Of a stretch of DNA of 64,000 nucleotides, positions 54,910-64,000 are shown one piece after another; the stretch's first letter is position 1; each line of letters begins with the position of its first letter. Made by a program: the position numbers and the translations under genes. The notes under the pieces were generated by a model. The model was not told the origin of the DNA. It saw only the letters and a program-made list of their open reading frames with translations, and did no database searches. Source of the stretch: Patella vulgata (Eukaryota; Mollusca; Gastropoda; Patellidae); assembly GCF_932274485.2 (NCBI RefSeq), contig NC_065883.2:75971839-76035838 (forward strand). The letters run 5' to 3'.

Positions 54910-55370
54910 TAGGTGAGAAATGGGTTTGTGTTGTCTTATAACATTACCGGAAACCAGTAAAAACTTCTAGCTTATGTCGCCTACGAGCGGAAATAGATTT
55001 AAATCTCACAGGTCAAGGTCTTGGGCGTAACTGCGCCTTCATCGCCATCAGCACGTTCGACCAGTTTCGCCATGTGACAATGCAATAATATCGGAAACCA
55101 GTAAAATGCTTATGTCGTCTGCGAATAGGGATAGGTAAAAACTGTTATACCAGAGTCGTAATTATACTCACGTCTCCAGTGGCACGCTAGTTTTGCTAAC
55201 TAAAGCAGGTCCGTAACTGTGGGGGGGGGGGGGAGGCAAAGCCCCTCTTCAAAAAGTTTTAACCCCCACCCCCACCCCCCGCTTGGATGAAATTGTCGAC
55301 CATTAAAAAAATATACATTGTCAGTCAATTTTACAGCTCTCCTGGGAACACTTTCCACCCGCCTCGTTGC
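54910..55370. other. Non-coding; a ~140-bp imperfect duplication
   Basis: GGAAACCAGTAAAA.CTT...TTATGTCG.CTACGAGCGGAAATAG-like sequence at 54950 recurs near 55090. G and C runs at 55220-55283. Confidence 0.45.
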
Positions 55371-55371
55371 G

Positions 55372-56505
55372 CTGATCTCAGGGGCGCAGATCGCCAAAAA
55401 TTAGTGGTGGGGACAGTCCATGCGCGGGCGACTATTGGTAAACCAGACGCTCTAAAACGCACTCCGTAGGTATTTTCAGCATCATTTTTCTTTCATACAG
55501 AGTCGGGCCCGTAGGCTGGAAGCAAGGTGGGCGGGTTCGTTTGTGAAAGAAAAGGACCGACTATATAACCGAACGCCGATGACGTAAGGTGCTAGGGGTG
55601 GGGGGGGTCTTTTAGAATTTTTTGAATTTTTGTTACAAAATGGTGTCTAAATATACATTCTCAACGATTCTGAGGAGTTTTTACCAATAACAATATAGTT
55701 CAGAAAGCAATTCTTTAATCGAAAAAAAAACATTCAATAAAGTGTTTAATATATTTAAAACTGAAGAACAGAACACTTATATCCACTCTACCCGTTTCTT
55801 TTCCCTTCTTTCTGGACGGCCCAGGACAGGTTTTAAAAAATGTCTTTTCAGATAAATTTTCTAAATTTCTAAACCATCTTCAAAAAAATTTCAGTAACTT
55901 GTAATAATAAGTACACGATTCTTGCCTCAGCTTACTGTACTCCAAAAAATAGAGGGTTCGAGTCTTAAATTTTAGATTTAATTGCCTATATTCAACAGAG
56001 AGAGATAGAAACCAGTCTTTAAAAATACGTTTGGCAGCAAATCTAGCAATGAAGGGTTCCCCTGATATACAAACTAAATCCTTTAGTTAGGTGATTTATC
56101 ATCCAGTATACCAGATAAAAACAAAATCACAGTTATCATACCAAGCGTATCAGATATGCACACCTACATGATATACATATTATTATAATCCATATGGAAT
56201 ATTTTAATTATTTACTGTTATAATATGAATTATCACTTATTCCCTGTTAAATAAAAATCGGTCACCGGGTGCAGCTGTACAACTTCAAGGACCCTGGCCA
56301 CAAGTGCCTGGGACCAACTCTACACTTTCTAAAATGTCAATAAAAGCTCTGGAATGATTTCAATTTAAAAAAATTACAGTAAGCAAAACATCGGAAATAA
56401 GTGGTGGGGACACAGTATATCATGTCCCCACCACTAAAATTATTGGTGGGGACGCGTCCCGGTGTTCCCACCGGGATCTGCGCCCATGGCTGATCTAGTT
56501 ACGGC
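55372..56505. repeat. ~1.1-kb candidate foldback element
   Basis: GCTGATCTCAGGGGCGCAGA and TTAGTGGTGGGGAC at left; GTCCCCACCACTAA and GGGATCTGCGCCCATGGCTG at right in inverted order. The interior is AT-rich with no convincing frame. Confidence 0.55.
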
Positions 56506-56880
56506 CATGGACTGAAGCCCACGCAACGTGATTAAAAAATGGCGACACCTATGGTGAAATATCCTATGGCTTGTAACCATAATGTTAACCCAGAATTCCC
56601 GTTAAGTGACTGCCGTTTAGAAATGATTCCCCCAACCCCCACCCCAACCAATCTGTCGGATCTCACAACCCGGGCTGATTTCCATTTTATATTTATATAG
56701 TTTTAATGTTTTCTTTCTGTGACACAACATTTATTGATATCCATTTAATTTTATTTTTAGGTTTTTTTTTACTACTGTTACACAAAATGTTCAGCTGAAG
56801 AAATATCAACAATCTCTAGTTTTTACCGTCATTAGTCAAGAAATTAAAACAGTAGTCAAGGTTACGACATCACAGACAAA

Positions 56881-59800
56881 ATGGAACATGACCGTGAACT
56901 AAGTCAAATTTCTAAACCAGAAGAATTTGAGCCACATCAAAAAGATCATGAAGCCGTCAACAATGTATACATAAAACAGAAAAGAAACCTCGCTGCCGTG
57001 TCTCAGACGTCACTTCCGGGTAAAAGCGGAAAACAAGAGGAGCCTCTGGCCATATGTAAATTCATCGTTAGACGTCCAAAATTAGCCTTTGGTAAGTAGC
57101 TGATCACTGCTTATCTCTCGTTGTTTTTGTAATTAGTGTTTCAATCCGCTTCAAACGAGGGTGATATCGCAGAAAGATCTTATTCTATTATATTTAGCGC
57201 AAGCGTATGTGTCTTTACTGTGGGAGGAAAGAAGCTGTATCCCTCTCTGAAATTTACTTATTTGACAACTTATTGTTTACATTTTTACACCATTTTTACA
57301 ACTTTTCATGAAAACTAAACCATTTTTGCTAAAGTGTCAGAGCAGTCCGCCACGACGGCATGAAAAGTGCTACGTGACCCCAGCTGAGGTCGCGACACAG
57401 AGGTGGGGAATCCAGGCAGTTCTATTATCGACACTTTTCGATGAACAGAAACGACTAATAAAACCCATTTGATTGGTATTCCTCGATACGTTCCGGATAA
57501 TCTACTTGTTAAGCAATTCATAGTACCATGGCAACGGTGTTTGTCCATGACACTGAACATTTAAGGTGAAATGAAACGAAACATGGTGTTCAACTCCCTA
57601 CTGTTGTGCCCCAACTGGGCTATTTAAGGGCTAAATCTATTTGTTAAAGCCAGCCCAATGTTTGTCAAGGTCGCTGAGATGTAAATAAGGTTAGGGCACG
57701 TGATTGTTGGCGAGATTGTAGGTTAGGGTTAGGTTAAACATTGGGACTAGGTCAAGGGTTAGGGTTAGGATTGGAATTAGCGCTAGCCTTGATTAGCAGT
57801 GAGGGGAACCGAAGGACTCGAAGAAAACCCACGAGGTTGGACAGGCGACCCTACTCCTTGTCATGTACAACCGGGGAATCGAAACCACGCCAGTTGACTC
57901 AATGACAGACCTCATGATACAGCGCGTACGTGCTAAACATTGGGCCACCCACCCTCCAAACGGAGCAGAACAGTAGGACGTTAAACCCAATTTCATTTCA
58001 TTTATTTGGTTTCCTTTCTATTGTTCTGAAATGCGACACCACAAAATGTACAACATATCTGTTGACTCTAATTGATGGAATACACAAACACTTATAATTA
58101 AAATTCTACCTCTACCTTAATTTCGTTTCGTTTCTTTGGTAATGCCTGAAATTTTTTAATATGCCGCCATGTAGATCTATTGACTGTCATGAAATATCAC
58201 ACCAAAGAAAATATTGATATAGGTATACTCTTTCGGTCTAATTAAAATTATATCAACATTTAAATTCGATTCCATAGTTCTACACTAGCATATAGGAGCA
58301 ATGCAGAAGATGCCACTAATACGTTATTAGGGTGACCCACCATAAATAAATATCCCCAAATATCTCGACAATTACACCACAATATTTATATATACACCAA
58401 GCCTTAAATCAGCTTCAAACATTTATAGTCACTAATCAAACGGGCATGTTGTACTTAATAAGCTATGACCATTTAACCATCTATAAATAATACACTGAAA
58501 GATGGTTACATGTGTCGGCCATAACACCCGGGCACTTGTGAGTAAAAAAATAGGTTACGTGCCCTTGTTTTGAAATTCGTCTCGCTTAACCAGTCTACCG
58601 ACCATTCTACATTTGATTGACAGGCCGGGATAATCAATACTACTTTTTAACGAAACAACAGAAAGCTGGAACAAGAAATTGAATTTAGGGACACGCACGT
58701 TAGGCAACCCAACAATTGTTTTAACAACCCTGTAAAAGTAAAATGAACCTAATGCTAGTATCATGTTCTTTCCCAACGCAAGTCTTTCAGAGATATTATT
58801 TGTACTAAACCAACAGATGCTGCACCTAACGGTACAGTTAATGATAAAGCAATTTAAAAAATAAATCGAACGTAATTTCTAAAGCTGCCGTAATTGCACG
58901 TCCGATGGCTATTTATAGGCCCATAGACTCTAGTGCTGAGTATTATCATACTGCGTGGTTAAACAGAAATCACTTCGAGACAAGTCACTGAAGCGTGAAC
59001 ATTCGCAGTGTCGAGTCCAACTTTCTGTAGAGAAAATTTTCACTCACATTCAAATTACTTTATTCTGAGCGAAGTTATCACCGTTCGGAATTTGACAAAA
59101 TGCTACATAAATTGTTTATTATCTTAACAACGGTACTTGTTAATCGAGACAATGATTAATGAATCAGTGTTGACGTTTCTAGTCGTTTACCCATAGTTCC
59201 ATGCATCGCATGCCAAGAACCCGCCATAACAGGCCGTTTCATTGGCTAATTCATCACTTTAACCAGAACGCGTGTTATTTAACAAGTCTTCCAGGTCCTA
59301 ATGTAGTAAAGACAAGTAAAACGAAATTTTGAACTATAAAAAAAACGAAACGAAATACGATCTGTGTTTTAATCAGATTACAGCAATGCCAGAAAGGAAG
59401 ACATTTTAAATAGGCCTATGTCAAAACAGAGAAATAAACTTTTTATCCAGATTAAGTAGAACAGGCACCGGGTTCACAAAGCATTCTCAGACTTAAGTTC
59501 AGAATTTACTCAACTTTCAATCATTGTTTATAAGACACATCATTCATCCAAAAACACAAAAATTTAATACGTTAAAACAACAAAAGTTTTATAAAGGGAT
59601 ATATTTTAGTTAAAATAAGGTGAACATTTTTGAGTAAATTCTTAACTTAAAGTTACAATTTCATATTTTCTAAGAAAGTCAAAACATAATTATTTCTATG
59701 TCTTTTGCTTAATAGGTTGTCAACTCACAATTATACGGTCATAGGTGTCATTAAAACTCATTTACACCGGAAATAATAACACAATTACCTCCCAATTACC

Positions 59801-62800
59801 TCCCTTGTTTTCTATTCTCCACCATGGAGTAGTTATCTTCAAACGTTGGAATTTGAAGATGAAAATGATATTTTTGCCAATTTCTCAACTGACAGTAGTG
59901 AATTATAGGATTAATTAAATTGAATTTCACTGTTTGGTTGATTTGAACCGTGAAATGTGAAATGAATGCCCCTCCCCTCCCAAACAAATAAAAAAACATG
60001 CTCTTCCCAGATCACCCGATAAATGGTAAAAAGTCTATCCCAGATTTTGAAGATACTTTGAAAAAAAGATCAATGTTTGCAAATGTCGATTTCGTAATAC
60101 AAATAGCAGACTTGCATCAATAATCCTTTGTTCCATCATGTTTGTCGTAAGATGGTTGACGCCCAATCCAATCAATAAGGTATTTTTATTAAGGAGAGAG
60201 AGAAATGAGGTTTAACGTCCACTCGACACAAAATAGGTCATTTCTGGACTAACATATGGTTTAATTTTATTTCAATAATTCGCTTGTGCGTAGGGGTCTT
60301 TAGCAGTGGAAGGAAACCGGAGGACCCGGAGAAAACCCACGAGGTTGGACGGCGACCCTACTCCTTGTCACGTACAACCGGGGATTCGAAACCACGCCAG
60401 TCGACTCAATTACAGACTTTATGATACAGCGCGCACGTGCTAACCGTTCAGCCATCCACCCCACCCACCCCCAATCAATAAGGTATTTTTATTAAGGAAA
60501 GAACAGACATGCCTGAAATAGGTTTAGAGTAAACAAACAAAAATCTTGTACAAAATATTACTTAAACATTAAAGGCATCGTCCCAGATCATTTAAATCTG
60601 TGTGGAAGAACGCTTTACACTAACCCAGCAGAACTTTCTGAACCTCTGTGGTAACCGGTTCATCTTCGCTTTGTGGGTGATAGATTGACGCTAACCCTAA
60701 GTATCTAGATGAATCTGCCCGTTCGATAATCCACGGTGGCTAAGCGGGTAAGGCACTGGCTAGCACCTGGAGGTCTGTGTGCAAGAACGCTTTACCCTAA
60801 CCCTGCACGACTTTCTGAACCTCTGTGGTAACCGGTTCATCTTCCCTTTGTGGGTGATAGAGTGACGCTAACCCTAAGTGTCTAGATGAATCTGTTCGTT
60901 CGATAGTCTGCGTCCACTGAAATAGATAGTTCTCTATCGTCCTTCTGTAAAGGGGAACCACGGTGGCTAAGTGGGTGATAGATTGACGCTAATCCTAGGT
61001 GTCTAGATGAATCTGATCGTTCGATAGTCCACGTCCACTGTATAGATAGTTCTCTACCTTCCATTTGTACAGGGGAGCCATGGTGGCTAAGTGGGGAAGA
61101 TGCTAGCTCGCTAGCCTGGAGGTCACGTGTTCGGTCCCTGCATTGGCCCTTTCGATCAGTGGGCACCTTGATTTCCATTTATCCCCGCCAAATTTTTCGA
61201 TTTAATTACATGACCATGTGTTTTCATCTATTTATCCCCCTCTCTCTCTGGTACCCTGTGAAATCTAAGACAACAGAGAGAGAAATGGGGTTTAACGTCC
61301 ACTCGACACAAATCAGGTCATTTCAGGACTAACATGTCAATTAAACCACGTCACTTGACTCAATGGCAGATCTTGTGATTTCACGCGCAGACATTAAACC
61401 ACTAGCCTACCCCCCCCCCCATCCCCGCCCCCCTAAGCCAAAAGAACATAGCTAAAAATCAATAAAGTGACGCGTTTGATATTTACACTGTGATTAGCTG
61501 TTTATTGATTTAAAAAAAAAACGGTGTAGAACTTTACTTTATAAAGGTCAATTTCCTGCGGCATCTAAAAACACTTTGGAACTGTTCGATCATGTTCAGC
61601 TTTGTCACGTTCACCAAGACAAATATGAAGATATGAAAAATATGATATCCGAAACCCACCTAATTGTTAAAAAATCCATAAAAGGCTTCCTTAGAGTACG
61701 TGTACATGTAAATTTTAAAGTAGACGCTGGCTCGCTAGCCTGGAGGTCGGGTGTTCGATCCCTACATTGGCCGAGAAAGTTCATCCACATTTTCCGACGT
61801 GATTTCCCCTTGTCAGTGGTGCAGAACGGAGGGCCTGACAAGGACAGCTGTCTAGTCCTTCGGATGAGACGAAAAACCGAGGTCCTGTGTATACATCGGC
61901 TTGCACGTTAAAGATCCCTTGAATTTGTAATTCGATACATCAGTAGGTCATAGTGCCGCTGGCCGGGCAAAATTTCCCCCATACCACACTGTATGGCGTA
62001 TGCCCGTCATCATTAGCCCAGTAGGAGCAGAACAGTAGGACGTTATACCCCATTTCATTTCATTTCATTTCTGTCCAGAAAATTAAGACGCTAAACTCCA
62101 TTTCATTTGTATGTGTACGGTATTAATTGTTGGTTTTTTTTGTGTATTTTAGGTTTGACTTTAGGATGGAATGTATTTGTCATGTTTCTGTCCGCCATTT
62201 TAATTCAAACCGGATATGACCTTATACCTATTGACTTCGCGGGAATTCCATTGAATATACTGGAAGATCGAGCGTTTTTACGAGTAAAGGCCTGGATGAA
62301 CCGAGGTGAAGATGGCACGGTCCTCTCAAATGGAGCTGATGTCGGCGGAGAAAGAAGTAGCGTAGCAGACAGTTTGCAAATATTCTACCAAGCCGATAAT
62401 GTTTTTACCCAAGAACATCTCCAGACGATTTCGGATTTTGAAACCAAAATATTGTCAGTAGCAAACTTTGGGAAATATTGTAAAGCCGATTCTAGAAGCC
62501 CAACAAATAACTGTTCTAAGCCGTTATCCATTCTTCGCTTCTTTGACGGTACGTTTGGTCCGACGTTCAACGATCCCACATTTTCGGACATCGTTGGGAA
62601 ATTATCAGCCGCTCAGAATTCACCCAAACTCAATGAAGTTTTACAGTTTTATTTGGGAAAGGAGGCGGTGATAAACAGTACCACTGCCACGGCAAAATCC
62701 TCCATCACAAGATCCATGATACAATTCGGATATCCGCTAGCAGGATATGACGAACAGACAGGAGACGTCGATGAACAACAGAAAAAAGTTCAAACATTTT

Positions 62801-63636
62801 TGGTAGAAAATGTGAGGGATTTATTAATAGATGCGAATGAAAATGGATTATCGGGATTAACGGTGACGTATACCAGTGGACAGCTGTTCAGTTATTTGAT
62901 CCAGTCGCAAGTGATAAAGGATTTAATGTTAGCTGCTGGGAGTTTTCTTTTCATCTTCATCTTCATGCTAATACAAACCCAGTCTCTGTTTATAACTTCT
63001 TGTGCTGTTGGTGGTATCTTGATCAGCTTTCTTGGAACCAACCTCGTCTACAGGATCATCCTTGATTACCAATATTTTGGAATCTTTCACGTCCTTTCTA
63101 TATTCATTGTCCTGGGAATTGGTGCCGATGACGTGTTCGTGTTTAATGATACGTGGAGAGCCACAGCACATGAAAAGCACGAGCGATTAGATGAAAGATT
63201 GTCATCTTGTTATCGTCGAGCATCTAAAGCCATGTTGATAACATCTTTAACCACCACAATCGCTTTCATCGCCAACGCTTTTAATCCCATGCTAGCTATT
63301 TCATCTTTTGGCATCTTCTCCGGGATTCTGGTTATGGTGAATTATCTGTCCGCCATCACGTTTTTCCCGTGTGTCGTTATCATCTACCATCTATACTTCG
63401 AGAACTGGACATGGCCTTGCTTCAGATGCTGCAAGAAGAAGGTTGAGCCGACCAATTTAACGGATGCTGAGAAGTTTGATGGCCACAGAAAGAACCTCAT
63501 CGTGCGGTTCTTCCGGGGTCCATATTACTACTTCGTGGTGCATAAGGTAGCTCGATGGGTGTTACTCGTGTTATCTTTGGGGCTGATAGTATTTTTTGTG
63601 TATATGGCTACAACCATTGGCCCACAAGAAGAACAG
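56881..63636 (+). CDS. Dispatched/Patched-type sterol-sensing-domain membrane protein (first two coding exons; continues past window)
   Basis: Exons 56881-57091 (71 codons less two bases, donor G/GTAAGT) and 62153-63636 (acceptor TTTTAG, donor CAG/GTGAGT); phases 1 and 0 fit, giving 565 residues so far. The first 70 residues are hydrophilic and cytoplasmic. TM1 is about 72-94 (LGWNVFVMFLSAILIQTGYD). A large extracellular loop (about 95-320) with several cysteines and N-glycosylation sequons follows. A sterol-sensing domain with five TM segments (about 324-490) carries GIGADDVFVFNDTW near residue 392, with the paired aspartates of the RND proton-relay motif, then ITSLTTTIAFIANAFNPM. TM7-like VARWVLLVLSLGLIVFFVYM is at about 536-556. 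The GxDDxFVF form favours Dispatched-type proteins, which release lipid-linked Hedgehog, over NPC1; orthology cannot be fixed from half a protein. Intron 1 is 5.06 kb, full of SINEs. Confidence 0.88.
57565..58010. mobile_element. Patchwork of SINE B end, telomere-like block and SINE A head
   Basis: 57565-57622: reverse SINE B 3' end. 57625-57785: block shared with 29260-29400, including GAGATTGTAGGTTAGGGTTA. 57786-57958: reverse SINE A 5' half. 57960-58010: SINE B tail (GGACGTTAAACCCAATTTCA). In the intron of the Dispatched-like gene. Confidence 0.75.
58015..59140. other. Intron DNA, no clear repeat
   Basis: AT-rich; no gene, SINE or foldback recognised. Confidence 0.45.
59146..59380 (-). 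mobile_element. CAATCTGATT MITE copy 4, truncated
   Basis: Reverse; retains AGACAAGTAAAACGAAATTT, AAAACGAAACGAAATA and GATCTGTGTTTTAATCAGAT; the other end is missing. Confidence 0.82.
59465..59920 (+). mobile_element. TTCACAAAGCATTCTCAG foldback piece followed by a TTAA family 3 MITE
   Basis: 59465-59646: GGTTCACAAAGCATTCTCAG and ATTTACTCAACTTTCAATCA as at 21233. 59647-59920: AGTTACAATTTCATATTTTC onward, very like 38367-38640. Confidence 0.8.
60196..60470 (-). mobile_element. SINE family A with perfect 28-bp target duplication
   Basis: Full-length reverse copy. The 28 bases at 60168-60195 (CCAATCAATAAGGTATTTTT...) recur exactly at 60471-60498. Close to the family consensus. One of the youngest insertions in the window. 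Confidence 0.95.
60615..61175 (+). repeat. Nested tandem duplications containing SINE B heads
   Basis: A ~180-bp unit (AACTTTCTGAACCTCTGTGG...GTGGGTGATAGA.TGACGC) occurs at 60600 and 60785; a ~120-bp unit (GTCTAGATGAATCTG...CGTTCGATAGTC) occurs at 60700, 60885 and 61005. The joins fall inside SINE B head sequence (CCACGGTGGCTAAG), which ends intact at 61075-61150. Confidence 0.82.
61272..61425 (-). mobile_element. SINE family A variant, internally deleted
   Basis: Reverse; tail end GGGGTTTAACGTCCACTCGA, then a jump to the variant head with TGATTTCACGCGCAGACATT, as at 45005. Confidence 0.75.
61722..62110 (+). mobile_element. SINE family B next to the Dispatched-like exon 2
   Basis: Head GACGCTGGCTCGCTAGCCTG, B box GTGTTCGATCCC, tail CGTTATACCCCATTTCATTT, followed at 62085-62110 by a second tail-like piece (AGACGCTAAACTCCATTTCA). 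That piece ends about 40 bases before the exon 2 acceptor at 62152. Confidence 0.9.
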
Positions 63637-63905
63637 GTGAGTGCTATATAAATATAGAGAATCTGTAACAGAACTTAATTTCTATGGGACTCAATATGGG
63701 AAACGCCGCTATAGGAGCTATATCCCCTTCCCCTGCTTTGCACACGTAACCATAGCAATGGAATTGACCATCAATAGATCTCAAAATGAACGAAGTATTG
63801 CGTTGACTAGACTTTAAGCCCCATTTCAATAAACACATTATGTCAGTCGGCGGTTTAATATCATCTTTCATCGCTATAGGCTGTTTTCTCGAATTAAAAA
63901 TTCCA

Positions 63906-64000
63906 GATGAAATGAAATAAAATGGGGTTTAACGTCCTACTGTTCTGCTCCTATACTGGGCTAATGAAGACGGGCATACGCCATACAGCGGCACTATCGC
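63906..64000 (-). mobile_element. SINE family B, cut by window edge
   Basis: ATGAAATGAAATAAAATGGG, CGTCCTACTGTTCTGCTCCT, CGGGCATACGCCATACAGCG. Appears to lack the short segment between CATACAG and CGGCACTA. Confidence 0.85.

Noticed and set aside
16381-56880. Retrovirus, LTR element, Polinton or LINE remains
   Set aside because: I looked for reverse transcriptase, integrase, capsid and polymerase motifs in the translated frames and for long direct terminal repeats and saw none.
6981-60470. Many short similar frames beginning MAEWLA.ARCII or MRVGVFSSGRKPEDPEKTHE
   Set aside because: They are the two strands of SINE family A. The recurring MK.GIRHTVCYEGNFARAAALRP frames are SINE family B. Neither family encodes protein.
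6971-62075. tRNA genes suggested by A- and B-box-like motifs
   Set aside because: The motifs occur only as SINE heads, with SINE bodies following; cloverleaf arms are incomplete and no anticodon can be assigned.

Overview
The window is animal nuclear DNA, most likely from a mollusc: AT-rich, intron-bearing and packed with short transposable elements. No bacterial operon, plasmid or phage structure is present. The mollusc assignment is an inference from the two abundant tRNA-derived SINE families, whose 3' ends (GACGTTAAACCCCATTTC followed by TC or ATTTC repeats) look like those of molluscan SINEs. The protein-coding genes prove only that it is an animal.

Three host genes can be supported. 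(1) Positions 1-4669, minus strand: the first 1,556 codons of THADA, the partner of the tRNA 2'-O-methyltransferase FTSJ1, read as one uninterrupted exon and cut by the left window edge. (2) Positions 5788-16380, plus strand: a complete 10-exon gene for mitochondrial ribosomal protein uS5m (MRPS5), 442 aa. It is divergent from THADA across a 1.1-kb shared upstream region, and every splice phase closes. (3) Positions 56881-63636 and beyond the right edge, plus strand: the first two coding exons of a Dispatched/Patched-type sterol-sensing-domain membrane protein. A 101-aa open frame at 40356-40661 followed by AATAAA is a weak fourth candidate.

The 40 kb between MRPS5 and the Dispatched-like gene, and most introns, are built from repeats. 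Family A is a tRNA-headed SINE of about 280 bp with a (TC)n tail. Family B is a second tRNA-headed SINE of about 375 bp with an (ATTTC)n tail. The two families share the last ~18 bases of their bodies. There are also several families of foldback or MITE-like DNA elements: three with TTAA at their ends, one with CAATCTGATT ends and 8-9 bp target duplications, and one with GGGGCCTGTTT ends. A 616-bp DNA element with 23-bp perfect inverted ends carries a relic reading frame. Minisatellites have units of 22, 28, 32, 39, 41 and 45 bp. Many elements are nested, and many SINE copies have clear target-site duplications, so relative order can be read.

The most unusual structure is in MRPS5: a 45-bp unit containing the splice acceptor and the first 25 bases of exon 6 is repeated ten times, so nine copies of the exon start lie upstream of the real one. 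Other points of note are two minisatellites grown from pieces of SINEs, a 668-bp foldback whose arms are chains of 17-18 bp palindromes, and SINE tails lying directly in front of three splice acceptors. I recognised no retrovirus, LTR element, Polinton, LINE coding region, CRISPR array or toxin gene, and nothing that looks like a new multi-gene system.
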